A stretch of DNA of 21,906 nt from Chloroflexota bacterium. GTDB taxonomy: Bacteria > Chloroflexota > Dehalococcoidia > Bin125. This document shows positions 6,941 to 14,311 of this stretch, piece by piece (position 1 is the stretch's first letter; each line of letters opens with the position of its first letter). The stretch is taken from contig JAPPBK010000304.1 in the NCBI GenBank assembly GCA_026705105.1, forward strand, positions 1 through 21,906, in the 5' to 3' direction. The position numbers and the translations under genes were made by a program. Below the pieces are notes generated by a model. That model saw only the letters and a program-made list of their open reading frames with translations, was not told where the DNA came from and made no database searches.

Positions 6941-7546
6941 CTACTCGCCGGGGACTCCGAGCACCGTCACGCTGACACGGCGGTCGCGCGATTCGTCGAG
7001 TTCGACCAGGAAGATGGACTGGAACTCGCCGATGTGCAGGTCGCCGCTGAGCACGGGAATGGTCTCGGAGGTGCCCAGCATCATGTGCTGGACGTGTGAG
7101 TGGCCGTTCTCGGGCTCGTTCTCGTGCATGTTGACGGTGCGGATCTCGAAGTCGTTGTGCCGGTAGTAGATCTCGGGTGGAGCCCACGCGATCAGACGAT
7201 CGCGGAGGTCGTCGAGGAGCAGTGGTTCGTGCTCCTGCAGGATGATGGCAGCGGTCGTGTGCTGCGAGAACACCGAGACCTGTCCGAAGCCGACACCGGA
7301 GCGATGCACGATCTCGCGCACCTCATCGGTGATGTCACGGAACGACGGGCCATCTTCGGTGCGGTACCGAAGTTCGTCGTGGATGTGACGGAAGGCGTTG
7401 GCAGGCACTTCGCTGTTCGACACAGCCCCATTGACGCTGCGCAGGGCTGTTGCGTTGGCCATTCCCCTTTGGTTTCTCAGGCTGCGAGATGATCGGATGA
7501 AGAATGAGACCGGACCGTCGGTTGCAGCATTCCCGACGACCGACAT
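6941..7546 (-). CDS. yjbQ: YjbQ/UPF0047 family protein (secondary thiamine-phosphate synthase-like)
   Basis: UPF0047/YjbQ protein. Conserved order: FRDITDEVREIV, the metal-site histidine in SQHTTAAIILQE, DDLRDRLIAWAPP, YYRHND, NGHSHVQHMMLGTSETIPV, and GEFQSIFLVELDESRDRR. E. coli YjbQ has weak thiamine-phosphate synthase activity in vitro, and the true physiological role is uncertain. Two starts are possible. The ATG at 7546 (201 residues) has TATATT five bases upstream, like the leaderless genes here. The ATG at 7462 (173 residues) has only a poorly spaced AAGGGG. The conserved domain begins well inside either form, and I report the longer one. It follows the SirB1-type gene by 62 bp and ends before a strong hairpin. 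Confidence 0.87.
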   Translation of the reverse strand: MSVVGNAATDGPVSFFIRSSRSLRNQRGMANATALRSVNGAVSNSEVPANAFRHIHDELRYRTEDGPSFRDITDEVREIVHRSGVGFGQVSVFSQHTTAAIILQEHEPLLLDDLRDRLIAWAPPEIYYRHNDFEIRTVNMHENEPENGHSHVQHMMLGTSETIPVLSGDLHIGEFQSIFLVELDESRDRRVSVTVLGVPGE

Positions 7547-7551
7547 GTCTG

Positions 7552-7582
7552 AATATAGCGGAAAACCAACCAGCCCTGTCGA
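7552..7582 (-). promoter_or_regulatory. Probable promoter of yjbQ (TCGACA-N19-TATATT)
   Basis: On the minus strand a TCGACA (7577-7582) is followed after 19 bases by TATATT (7552-7557), which ends five bases before the ATG at 7546. The -10 is an excellent match. The -35 matches TTGACA at five of six bases, with a slightly long spacer. Confidence 0.45.
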
Positions 7583-7608
7583 AGCCGTCCACGACCGGAC
7601 GCCGGACG

Positions 7609-8481
7609 TCAGCGGCTGCCTTCGGCGATACGCACGCGCACGCGCTCGATGAACTCGGCGACGCGCTCCGCGTCCGGCGCGTCGGTGGCGTGTTCGTGGT
7701 ACTGCTGCAGGTCGTCGAGCGCTTCGATGTACTGGCCGGTCTGGTAGCAGAGCAGTCCGCGATCGCGGCGGTCTTCCAGCGACCAGGGCGAGAGGGCGAG
7801 CAGGAAGTCGGTGGCGGAGATCGCCGCCTGGTAGTCGCGCTTGCGCACGGCCGCGCCCTTGAGATTGGTCAGGATGCGCTGCAGCATCTGCCGCTTGGTC
7901 ACCGCCGCGAGGAATGACTCCGGCTCTGGTCCGACAGCGCGGTGCATGGCGTTCAGTCGCTCGATGAGCGCACCGCGGTCGATCTCGCGGCCGCCGCGGA
8001 AGGGATCGAGGTAGTGTTCCCGGCCATCATCCGGATCGAGGTACTTGACGATGAAGTGGAATGGCGCGCCGACTCCCTGCAGTTCCAGCCCCACACGCCT
8101 GCCGACCTCAATCATCAGCACCGCCAGCGTGATCGGCATGCCCTGGCCGTTCTCCAACGTGGCGTGCAGACAGCAATTGTGGGGTTCGTAGTAGGTGTCG
8201 GTGTCGCCGCGGAATCCACGCTCTTGGAAGAGGACCGCGCAGAGGCGTTCCACGCGCGACGAGACGGATGTGTCCGTGTCGGTTCGGGCTTCGGTTGCCA
8301 GTTGTTCCAGCCGGGTCAGCGCCTCGAGCTGATCGAAGGCGGGATCGACGATCCGACCGATCAGAAAGCAACAGAGATCGAGCCGGATCGCCCGGGGATT
8401 GCCGCGCGCGAGTGCGCCGAACTGCCGGGCCAGGCGTAGTTCATCAGGTTTTACTAAACGTTGCGGCGGATCGTCGGCCAT
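7609..8481 (-). CDS. SirB1-family transglutaminase-fold/TPR protein
   Basis: Protein of 290 residues with the SirB1 (transglutaminase-like, DUF1347-type) core. YYEPHNCCLHATLENGQGMPITLAVLMIEVGRRVGL (97-131) and GVGAPFHFIVKY with His142, then YLDPFRGG with Asp159, give the His/Asp part of a transglutaminase-like triad. Cys103/104 lie where relatives often carry Ser (NSFL), so a catalytic cysteine is possible but not proven. The C-terminal third (about 190-285) is helical and TPR-like (DYQAAISATDFLLALSPW, YIEALDDLQQYHEH). The function of the family is not established. There is no signal peptide. It is transcribed with yjbQ. TAGCCT lies six bases before the ATG and no Shine-Dalgarno is seen. Confidence 0.82.
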   Translation of the reverse strand: MADDPPQRLVKPDELRLARQFGALARGNPRAIRLDLCCFLIGRIVDPAFDQLEALTRLEQLATEARTDTDTSVSSRVERLCAVLFQERGFRGDTDTYYEPHNCCLHATLENGQGMPITLAVLMIEVGRRVGLELQGVGAPFHFIVKYLDPDDGREHYLDPFRGGREIDRGALIERLNAMHRAVGPEPESFLAAVTKRQMLQRILTNLKGAAVRKRDYQAAISATDFLLALSPWSLEDRRDRGLLCYQTGQYIEALDDLQQYHEHATDAPDAERVAEFIERVRVRIAEGSR

Positions 8482-8487
8482 GGTTCG

Positions 8488-8493
8488 AGGCTA
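8488..8493 (-). promoter_or_regulatory. Possible leaderless -10 (TAGCCT) of the SirB1-type gene
   Basis: TAGCCT-N6-ATG on the minus strand, in the divergent gap facing the gltD-like gene. It matches the TANNNT pattern only loosely and has no clear -35. Confidence 0.3.
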
Positions 8494-8519
8494 GCAGCCG
8501 GCAAGTGGGTCTTGAGCCG

Positions 8520-8525
8520 TATGAT
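8520..8525 (+). promoter_or_regulatory. Possible -10 element (TATGAT) of the gltD-like gene
   Basis: TATGAT differs from TATAAT at one base and lies 32 bases before the GTG at 8558. A Shine-Dalgarno-like GAGAGG follows at 8551-8556. No -35 match is found 16-18 bases upstream. Confidence 0.35.
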
Positions 8526-8557
8526 GGAAGCGAGTCGCACGGTTCAGAGCGAGAGGC

Positions 8558-10111
8558 GTGTTGGCTGAGATGCCGGACGAGACGACGGAATCCAGCGGTG
8601 ACGAGCCGCAACAGCCGGCCCCACAAGCGGACACAGACAGGCCGAAGCGGGCGCGGAAACAGCAACTGACGCGCGCCGGCCAACCCATTGACCGCCGTCA
8701 GCGGTTGCGCATCCCGCCGCACCACGTGACCAAGCAGACGCCGCACGATCGGGTCCACAACTGGGACGAAGTGTACTTCGGCTACACCGCCGGGCCGGCG
8801 ATGTTCGAAGCGCAACGCTGCATCCAGTGTCCGGCTGCGCCGTGTACGGTGGCCTGCCCGATCGACAACGACATCCCCGGCGCGCTGGCGTACCTGGAGC
8901 TGGGCAAGCTGGCCGATGCCGCAGCCGTGTTCCGGCAGACGTCGGAGATGCCGGAACTGTGCGGCCGCTTGTGTCCGCAGGAGGCGCTGTGCGAGGGCGT
9001 CTGCGTGATCGGCAAGAACGCCAAGCCGGTGGCGATCGGCAAGCTGGAGGCCTTCCTGGGCGATTGGGACCGCAAGCAACGAGGCGGTTTTCCGGTACCG
9101 ACGCCGAGCGAGGAAACCGGGCAGCGGGTGGCGGTGGTCGGCGCAGGTCCGGCAGGGTTGGCAGTGGCCGAGCAGATGCGGTCAGCCGGCCATGGTGTGA
9201 CGGTGTTTGACGCCTGGCCTGCCGCGGGCGGTGTGCTGCGTTACGGCATTCCCAACTTCAAGACGGCAAAGGACATTGTCGACGAGAAGACCGAGGCGCT
9301 CTGCCAGGCCGGAGTGAGGTTCCAGTTCGACACCCGCGTCGGCGTCGACATTGGTTGGACGGAGCTGTCGCAATACGATGCGGTGTTCCTGGGACACGGG
9401 GCGAGCGTAGGCAAGCGGCTGGGACTGGACGGAGAGCGGCTGCCCCGGGTGTACAGCGCGACCGAGTTCCTGGTCCGCGCGAATCTCGACGACGACATGT
9501 TGCCTGCGGCCCTGCGTTCGACGCCGGATGTGGGTCGAAGTGTGGTTGTGGTCGGCGGCGGCGACACGTCGATGGACTGCGTGCGCTCCGCGATCCGCCT
9601 GGGCGCCGAGAAGGTGACCCTGCTGTACCGCCGCACCGAGAACGAGATGCTGGGACGCGAAGAGGAACGCCGCCACGCCCGCGAGGAGGGTGTGATCTTC
9701 GAGTACCTGACCACGCCGGTCGGACTGATTGAGCAGGACGGCGCCGTCGTCGGCGTCGAGTGCGTACGCATGAGCCTGGGCGAGGCGGACGCGAGCGGAC
9801 GGCGACGACCCACACCGCTGCCGGGCTCGGAGTTTGTGATTGACTGCGACGCGTTTGTGGTCGCAGTGGGCTATGACGTGGGTCGAGACATGTACGGGGA
9901 TTCAGGGATCGACATCAATGACTGGGGCGAAGTCATCGTTGACCAGCAGGGCCGCACCTCGCGGCCGGGAGTCTTCGCCGGCGGGGACAACGTGATTGGC
10001 GCAGACCTGGTGGTGACGGCGCTCGCGGGCTCGCACCAGGCGATCCCGACCATGCTTGACTACCTGGAGGAACTGCAGGCCGAGCGCTCGATGGCGATGG
10101 CGGCCGGCTAG
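8558..10111 (+). CDS. GltD-like NAD(P)-dependent flavoprotein oxidoreductase with Fe-S domain
   Basis: Protein of 517 residues of the glutamate synthase small-subunit (GltD/PreT/SudA-like) family. Order: a charged, probably disordered N-terminal extension (1-45); an N-terminal domain with two Cys sets, 88/91/96/100 (CIQCPAAPCTVAC) and 135/139/145/149 (CGRLCPQEALCEGVC), for two [4Fe-4S] clusters; an FAD-binding VGAGPAG (194-200); an NAD(P)-binding VGGGDTSMDC (332-341); and a closing FAD contact FAGGDNVIGADLVV. Such subunits pass electrons from NAD(P)H to a partner. No gltB-type large subunit lies here, so it is an orphan that could serve another redox partner, possibly the polyferredoxin 2 kb away. 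Starts at 8558 (GTG), 8561 (TTG) and 8570 (ATG) are all in frame. GAGAGG at 8551 favours one of the last two. Confidence 0.9.
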   Translation: MLAEMPDETTESSGDEPQQPAPQADTDRPKRARKQQLTRAGQPIDRRQRLRIPPHHVTKQTPHDRVHNWDEVYFGYTAGPAMFEAQRCIQCPAAPCTVACPIDNDIPGALAYLELGKLADAAAVFRQTSEMPELCGRLCPQEALCEGVCVIGKNAKPVAIGKLEAFLGDWDRKQRGGFPVPTPSEETGQRVAVVGAGPAGLAVAEQMRSAGHGVTVFDAWPAAGGVLRYGIPNFKTAKDIVDEKTEALCQAGVRFQFDTRVGVDIGWTELSQYDAVFLGHGASVGKRLGLDGERLPRVYSATEFLVRANLDDDMLPAALRSTPDVGRSVVVVGGGDTSMDCVRSAIRLGAEKVTLLYRRTENEMLGREEERRHAREEGVIFEYLTTPVGLIEQDGAVVGVECVRMSLGEADASGRRRPTPLPGSEFVIDCDAFVVAVGYDVGRDMYGDSGIDINDWGEVIVDQQGRTSRPGVFAGGDNVIGADLVVTALAGSHQAIPTMLDYLEELQAERSMAMAAG

Positions 10112-10126
10112 TAGAGCGGTCCGGGT

Positions 10127-10573
10127 CTACTCGGCCGGAGAGCAGCCCGGCGCGCCCGGAATGTCGACCTCCGCCACGATCTCCTCCGCGGCGTTGCGGC
10201 AGAGCACGACCTCGGCTTCGCGATCCTGGCGTGGGTTGCTGAGCTGGTGGATCGATCTCGGCGGCACATACAGGAAGTCGCCGCTCTCGCAGCGGTGCAC
10301 ATGCTCGAGCTGCTCGCCGTAGGCCATCTCAACCGGACCTTGAAGAATGTAGATCGCGGTCTCGCAGTTGACGTGCCAGTGCGGCGTGGAGTACATCCCC
10401 GGGGGAATCTTCTGGCGGGTCATGAAGACCTGACTGGAACCGGAGAGGTCGCCGGAGACGCCGAACTGAATCGCCATGCCGGAGCGATGGTTGGACCAGT
10501 CGGCGTCGGCGCCGTTGGTCATCACGATGACTTCGTCAAGCGGTCCGTCGGCGTCATGCGGTTGCTCGGTCAT
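10127..10573 (-). CDS. Single-domain cupin protein
   Basis: Small cytoplasmic cupin of 148 residues. Metal-binding residues follow the cupin pattern: His65, His67 and Glu71 in PHWHVNCETAIYILQG, then His109 in VPPRSIHQLSN. The SGDFLYVPP strand sits between the two motifs. Such proteins bind a divalent metal and act as isomerases, dioxygenases or ligand sensors; the substrate cannot be inferred. I chose the ATG at 10573, which has GGAG nine bases upstream. A GTG at 10588 would add five residues. It converges with the gltD-like gene, with 15 bp between the ends. Confidence 0.8.
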   Translation of the reverse strand: MTEQPHDADGPLDEVIVMTNGADADWSNHRSGMAIQFGVSGDLSGSSQVFMTRQKIPPGMYSTPHWHVNCETAIYILQGPVEMAYGEQLEHVHRCESGDFLYVPPRSIHQLSNPRQDREAEVVLCRNAAEEIVAEVDIPGAPGCSPAE

Positions 10574-10630
10574 TGAGACATGCTCCACCGGTTGCAGGCT
10601 GGGTGCTCGTGAGATACGCAGTGACGATAT

Positions 10631-10661
10631 CAGTCAGGCCCGCCACAGGGCCTTTCGACTG
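10631..10661. terminator. Bulged hairpin downstream of the lipoprotein gene
   Basis: AGGCCC/GGGCCT stem around a six-base loop, extended by CAGTC/GACTG with a three-base bulge. It lies 25 bp past the lipoprotein stop on the minus strand. There is no T-run, so it is only a probable terminator. Confidence 0.45.
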
Positions 10662-10685
10662 AGGGTTCGCGTGGGTTGAGAGCGA

Positions 10686-12050
10686 TCAGCTCGGCGGACC
10701 GATGCTGTGCGCCCAGTCGTCGACCAGCCAGCGGCCGCCGAGCTGAATCAGCTCGAAACGCATCCAGTCGTCTTCGCTGAACTGGAAGTAGACCCGACCC
10801 CGCGCCGAATGCAGCACATCTCCGTATGCAACGGACTGCAGGATTTCGCCGCCGAGGTCGATCGATTGGATCTTCTGCACGTCGCGACCCACATCGTCGG
10901 CGTCGTCCCAGCCCCAGACTGTGAGGGCTTCGGGACCGGCGAGCGCCAGGATCGTGAGCGTGTCGCCGCCGCGCAGCGCTTCGAGGAAGGTCAGCGCCGC
11001 GGCCGCGAGGTCGCCGGCGACGGCTTCGTTGACGGCGCTGGTCGGCAGGCCCGCCTCCACCGTCACCCGGTACGCGCCAATCAGTTGGCGCTGGCCGACC
11101 TTGTTCGAGGCGGGCCAGACTTCGACACGCCAGGCACCGGCCTCGTCGGCGGTGAAGTAGATCTCGGAGTCCAGACCGTGACCGCCGTCGTCGTCGATCT
11201 GGAGCAGGTCCCCGTTCGGTTGGAAGAGCTGGGCGAACACGTCGACGCCGGTGTCGCCGTCGACCAGGACGAAGACCTGTTGGCCTTGTTCAACCTGGAA
11301 CTCGAACACGTCGACATCGCCCGGGGCGTTGAGGCGACCGTCGGCGCTCGAGCCGACCGCGATGATGGCATTGTCGTCGTCTGCGCCGATGGTGATCGTC
11401 TCAACCTGGATGATGAAGTCGCCTCGGCTGTTGGAATCGAATGGCTGTACGCGAATGAACTGCAGACCTTCGGTCGAAACCTGGGAGATGAGGAGGGAAT
11501 CGCGGTTGGTAGTCGAGAGGTCGTCGTTGACGGCGATCTCGACGCCTTCGGGGTCAAGCAAGGTGACGACCGGGTCCATTCCCCCCTTGCCGTCGACGAA
11601 GATGCGCAGCCATGCGCTGGCCGCGGCCTGGAAGCGGAACGTGCGCTCCGTGTCGTCGGGCCCGATTGTCGAGGCGAAGAGCTCGCCGTCCAGCAGCGTG
11701 TCACGGTCGGGATCGACGACCGGCTGGTCGGTCTGCGATTCCTGGTCCTGTTCGGGCGCGTCCTGTTCGGTTGACTGGCCTGGTTGCGGCTCCGCCTGCT
11801 CCTGCGCGGGAGCGTCCTGTTCGTCGGGCTGCGACTCGGACTGCTGCTGGGCGGCGTCGATCGGCTGCGCCTGCTGTTCCGTCTGAGTCGAGGCGGCGGC
11901 CTGGTCGGTCTGTTGAGTCTGCTCGGCTTGCTGTGTCTCGGCGGTTTCGGGGACCTCGTCGCTACAGGCGACGGCGAATGCGGACAGGAGAGCCAGGCCA
12001 AGCGTGAAGGCGAGCAGGGATAGAGGCCCACGCCTAAGAGTGCGACGCAT
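10686..12050 (-). CDS. Secreted lipoprotein: Q/E-rich linker, two PPC-like beta domains, NTF2-like C-terminus
   Basis: Predicted lipoprotein of 454 residues. A basic start (MRRTLRRG) and hydrophobic segment end in AFAVAC, so Cys29 is the likely lipidation site. Residues 31-112 are a low-complexity linker of Gln, Glu, Thr, Ala, Pro and Asp, typical of a spacer through the cell envelope. Two related beta domains follow (about 115-220 and 223-335). Each has the FxFxxxxxxxxxIxVDG...DPVVTLLDPEG...NDD pattern of bacterial pre-peptidase C-terminal (PPC) domains. The last part (about 340-450; AALTFLEALRGGDTLTILALAG ... FELIQLGGRWLVDDW) looks NTF2/SnoaL-like. No enzyme motif is seen, so binding or a structural role is more likely. 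Open frame continues upstream across the divergent gap, but signal-peptide position fixes the start near 12050; an in-frame GTG at 12083 is an alternative. Confidence 0.8.
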   Translation of the reverse strand: MRRTLRRGPLSLLAFTLGLALLSAFAVACSDEVPETAETQQAEQTQQTDQAAASTQTEQQAQPIDAAQQQSESQPDEQDAPAQEQAEPQPGQSTEQDAPEQDQESQTDQPVVDPDRDTLLDGELFASTIGPDDTERTFRFQAAASAWLRIFVDGKGGMDPVVTLLDPEGVEIAVNDDLSTTNRDSLLISQVSTEGLQFIRVQPFDSNSRGDFIIQVETITIGADDDNAIIAVGSSADGRLNAPGDVDVFEFQVEQGQQVFVLVDGDTGVDVFAQLFQPNGDLLQIDDDGGHGLDSEIYFTADEAGAWRVEVWPASNKVGQRQLIGAYRVTVEAGLPTSAVNEAVAGDLAAAALTFLEALRGGDTLTILALAGPEALTVWGWDDADDVGRDVQKIQSIDLGGEILQSVAYGDVLHSARGRVYFQFSEDDWMRFELIQLGGRWLVDDWAHSIGPPS

Positions 12051-12081
12051 AGTTTGTACCAATCCCAACCGCCTCACAATC

Positions 12082-12087
12082 ACTATA
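12082..12087 (-). promoter_or_regulatory. Possible -10 element (TATAGT) of the lipoprotein gene
   Basis: TATAGT on the minus strand, about 31 bases before the ATG at 12050, is one base from consensus. No -35 match is visible at 16-18 bases, but the palindrome at 12111-12128 lies just upstream, which suggests regulation by a bound protein. Confidence 0.4.
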
Positions 12088-12110
12088 GGAGCATATGGGG
12101 CGAGCGGATG

Positions 12111-12128
12111 ATCGGTTGCGCAACCGAT
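12111..12128. promoter_or_regulatory. Perfect 18-bp palindrome, probable operator
   Basis: ATCGGTTGCGCAACCGAT reads identically on both strands. It lies between the divergent lipoprotein and ferredoxin genes and touches the ferredoxin -35 box, whose first base is the last base of the palindrome. Position and symmetry suggest a dimeric regulator that could act on both promoters. The regulator is not encoded in the window. Confidence 0.6.
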
Positions 12129-12157
12129 TGAACGCTGCTTCGCGCTGTGGATATACT
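12128..12157 (+). promoter_or_regulatory. Sigma-70-type promoter of the ferredoxin gene (TTGAAC-N18-TATACT)
   Basis: TTGAAC (12128-12133) and TATACT (12152-12157) are separated by 18 bases. Transcription would begin near 12164, leaving a leader of about 30 bases containing the AGAGGAG ribosome-binding site. This is the best promoter in the window. Confidence 0.7.
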
Positions 12158-12194
12158 CGTTGCAGGTTGCACCGGAAGTGCAGAGGAGCCGGTA

Positions 12195-12692
12195 GTGGCA
12201 TACGACATCGTTGAAACCTGCATTGGCTGTACGGCCTGCACGAATCGCTGCCCCACCAATGCGATCTGGGGCGAGCGCAACGCGATCCACTACATCGATC
12301 CGGCGCTGTGCATCGATTGCGGCGCCTGCGGCGCGGTCTGCCCGGTCGAGTGCATTCTCGACGAGGATGGAGACATCTGCCGCAAGTTTGCGAAGAAGGA
12401 ATGGCCCAAGGCGGAGGTCGATGCGGACAAGTGCATCGGCTCGGGCTGCGAAATCTGCATCAACGTCTGCCCGTTCGACGCGCTGGAGTTGGACTTCACC
12501 GACGCCGCGTCCGACTTCTTCGGACAGGCGGTGGTGATTGAGAAGAACTGCACCGGTTGCCGGCTGTGCGAGCAGTCCTGCGGCTGGGACGCCGTCCACA
12601 TCTTCCCGCGTCGTCCGATGCTCAAAAAGCTCCATTACCCCGACGACAAGCCCACGCCGGGCCAGGAGAAGTTCCTCCGCACCCGCGCGTAA
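12195..12692 (+). CDS. Polyferredoxin with four predicted [4Fe-4S] clusters
   Basis: Small electron carrier of 165 residues with two 2[4Fe-4S] modules. Module one: Cys9/12/15/19 and Cys39/42/45/49. Module two: Cys80/85/88/92 and Cys119/122/125/129. Two extra cysteines lie at 53 and 62. The third motif is spaced C-x4-C-x2-C-x3-C (CIGSGCEICINVCP) instead of C-x2-C-x2-C-x3-C, a change often tied to altered cluster potential. The acidic loop between modules (EDGDICRKFAKKEWPKAEVD) is not a known domain. I start at the GTG at 12195 because AGAGGAG lies six bases upstream. An upstream start at 12147 would sit inside the promoter. It could serve as electron acceptor or donor for oxidoreductases such as the GltD-like protein, but no partner is adjacent. 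Confidence 0.9.
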   Translation: MAYDIVETCIGCTACTNRCPTNAIWGERNAIHYIDPALCIDCGACGAVCPVECILDEDGDICRKFAKKEWPKAEVDADKCIGSGCEICINVCPFDALELDFTDAASDFFGQAVVIEKNCTGCRLCEQSCGWDAVHIFPRRPMLKKLHYPDDKPTPGQEKFLRTRA

Positions 12693-12716
12693 TCGAGCCG
12701 GCGCAATCGTCCCGGT

Positions 12717-12778
12717 CCCCTCTCCCTCTGCGAAGCGGGGGGAGATGCCGAAGGCAGAGAGGGGCGGCCGACGGCCGC
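12717..12778. terminator. Paired hairpins between converging ferredoxin and ABC binding-protein genes
   Basis: CCCCTCTC...TCTGC (12717-12731) pairs with GCAGAGAGGGG (12754-12764), followed at once by a short GC palindrome GCGGCCG-A-CGGCCGC (12764-12778). They occupy the whole convergent gap and can act as a bidirectional terminator. There are no T-runs. The first hairpin resembles dispersed intergenic repeats common in GC-rich bacteria. Confidence 0.5.
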
Positions 12779-12788
12779 TCGCCAACGT

Positions 12789-13859
12789 TTAGCGGTGGAT
12801 GTCCTCGAGGAACGAGCGGTCGATGGCGCTCTCGACGTCGATCGGATTCTCGAGCGCTCCGTAATCGAACAGCACGTCGGCGAGGGCTCGGAACTGCTGC
12901 TGTGTGAACCAGCCGACGCCGTTGGCGCGGGTCAGGTCGCTAAGCGCGTTCGCAATCTCGGTGTCGAGGATGAAGCGTTCGTGGACCAGGTCGGGCGGCG
13001 GGTCTTCGGCGAGGAACTTCTCGGTCGACTCGATCGCGGCGGCGGGATCGTCGACCGAGAACTCGAAGGCGCGCACCGTGGCTCTGAGGAATCGGGTCAG
13101 TTTTTCGCGGTTGGTCTCGTCCTGGAGGAACTCTTCGGTCACCAAGTAGACGACACCGAGCGTGGGCACGCCGTAGTCGGCGGCCTCAAAGACGCTGATG
13201 TCCTGGTTCAGGTTGCGACTCAGCGTGTCGGGTTCGTTGGACAGGAAGACCGGGTAGACATCGACCTGCTGCTCGACCAGGACCACCGGATTGAACCCGA
13301 CATCGATCATGTTCATGTCTGCGGTAGTCAGATTGTGCGCAGCGAGCATGGCGTGGAACTCGGACTGGACTATGCCCTTGTAGCCCACGTTGCGGCCGGC
13401 GAAGTCGGCTGGCGACTCGATGCCCGAGGAGTTGAGCACGGCGTAGCCGAAGTCGCCGCGTTGTCCGAACAGCATGACGGCGACATAAGGCGCGCCCGAG
13501 TTGGCGCGCACTTCGAGCATTTCCGAGGCGGGCAGTGTGGTGATGTCGATCTCGCCGGCCAGGATCAGGCTCTTGTGGCTGCCGGTGAAACCGGCGTGCT
13601 GGATGTCGACTTCGAGGCCTTCGTCGGCAAAGAAGCCCTGGTCTTCTGCGACGTAGACGGCGACGAAGGGCAGGTTGGACTGGGGAACGAAGCCGCCCAT
13701 GTAGGTCATCTGTAGCGTGTCGCCGGGTCGGTCGGAGTCGGACGAGTCGCCGCAGGCGGCGGCGAGCGCTCCGATCAGGCCGAGGCAGACGAGCAGGAGC
13801 AACCCTGCGCGAACGCCTCGGCGGCGGAAGATGTTGGAGAAACGGGCCAATGCGGACAT
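12789..13859 (-). CDS. ABC transporter substrate-binding lipoprotein (SsuA/ThiY/NMT1 family)
   Basis: Periplasmic-type binding protein of 356 residues, anchored by lipid. Signal segment GLLLLVCLGLIGALAAAC gives Cys36 as the lipidation site, followed by a short Ser/Asp linker. The mature part has the NMT1/SsuA-like order: FVAVYVAEDQGFFADEGLEVDIQ, ITTLPASEMLEVRANSG, IESPADFAGRNVGYKG, a hinge VDVYPVFLSNEPDTL, and a helical C-terminus. Members bind thiamine pyrimidine precursors, taurine, alkanesulfonates, nitrate or similar small molecules; the ligand cannot be read here. The start at 13859 has GGGAG nine bases upstream. It is last in the operon ATPase-permease-small protein-binding protein, 152 bp after the small gene, so it may also have its own promoter. 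Confidence 0.87.
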   Translation of the reverse strand: MSALARFSNIFRRRGVRAGLLLLVCLGLIGALAAACGDSSDSDRPGDTLQMTYMGGFVPQSNLPFVAVYVAEDQGFFADEGLEVDIQHAGFTGSHKSLILAGEIDITTLPASEMLEVRANSGAPYVAVMLFGQRGDFGYAVLNSSGIESPADFAGRNVGYKGIVQSEFHAMLAAHNLTTADMNMIDVGFNPVVLVEQQVDVYPVFLSNEPDTLSRNLNQDISVFEAADYGVPTLGVVYLVTEEFLQDETNREKLTRFLRATVRAFEFSVDDPAAAIESTEKFLAEDPPPDLVHERFILDTEIANALSDLTRANGVGWFTQQQFRALADVLFDYGALENPIDVESAIDRSFLEDIHR

Positions 13860-14011
13860 GATCGTAGGCTCCCAGGCTGGACGGACGCCGGGCGAATCTC
13901 AATGCCGGGCCGGCTAGCCGGAGCCGCTTCCACGGGGTTGCCGCGGCGATAGCGACCGTTGACAGCGTATGAATGCATCCGATGACAGGCAAGTGGGCCG
14001 GAACGGAACAA

Positions 14012-14287
14012 TCAGGAATCGGTGTCGAGCCGTTGCGGCTCGGAGATGACCGAGGACTTGAACCACCAGCCGTCAACGGCGTCGCGGCGGAACTCGGCGA
14101 TCAGCCGGTGCTCGTTGCGGACCTTGAGATCGGTGCCGAGGTCGACGTCGTCGCCCTCGAGTTCCAGCACGAGACCGTCATTGGAGAACTTGATCACGAC
14201 GGCGTCGGCTTGCCTCGCCTCCTGCTGCCGGGGCAGGCGGTAGTCGGTGTTCTCGGCGTCATCCGGGGACGAATCGGGCGTGGTCAT
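14012..14287 (-). CDS. Small acidic protein of unknown function inside the ABC operon
   Basis: Protein of 91 residues that I do not recognise. It has a disordered, Ser/Asp/Glu-rich N-terminus (1-25) and then a compact beta-rich stretch (VVIKFSNDGLVLELEGDDVDLG, LIAEFRRDAVDGWWFKSSV). There is no signal peptide, membrane helix or cysteine. The ATG at 14287 has a well-placed GGAG five bases upstream, which supports it as a real gene. It lies between the permease and binding-protein genes, so a link to the transporter is suggested only by position. Confidence 0.6.
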   Translation of the reverse strand: MTTPDSSPDDAENTDYRLPRQQEARQADAVVIKFSNDGLVLELEGDDVDLGTDLKVRNEHRLIAEFRRDAVDGWWFKSSVISEPQRLDTDS

Positions 14288-14311
14288 GGTTGCTCCAGCA
14301 ATTGACCTCAC

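Noticed and set aside
10707..11774. Plus-strand open frame of 355 codons opposite the lipoprotein
   Set aside because: Valine/glycine/aspartate-rich composition typical of an antisense shadow; no domain is recognisable.
12147..12194. Earlier start for the ferredoxin gene
   Set aside because: It would begin inside the predicted promoter and before the transcription start. The GTG at 12195 has an ideal Shine-Dalgarno.
12051..12785. Upstream extension of the lipoprotein frame to 699 codons
   Set aside because: It would cross the divergent promoter region and run antisense to the whole ferredoxin gene. The signal peptide fixes the start near 12050.
12795..13715. Plus-strand open frame of 306 codons opposite the ABC binding protein
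   Set aside because: The minus strand encodes a clear lipoprotein binding protein over the same bases.
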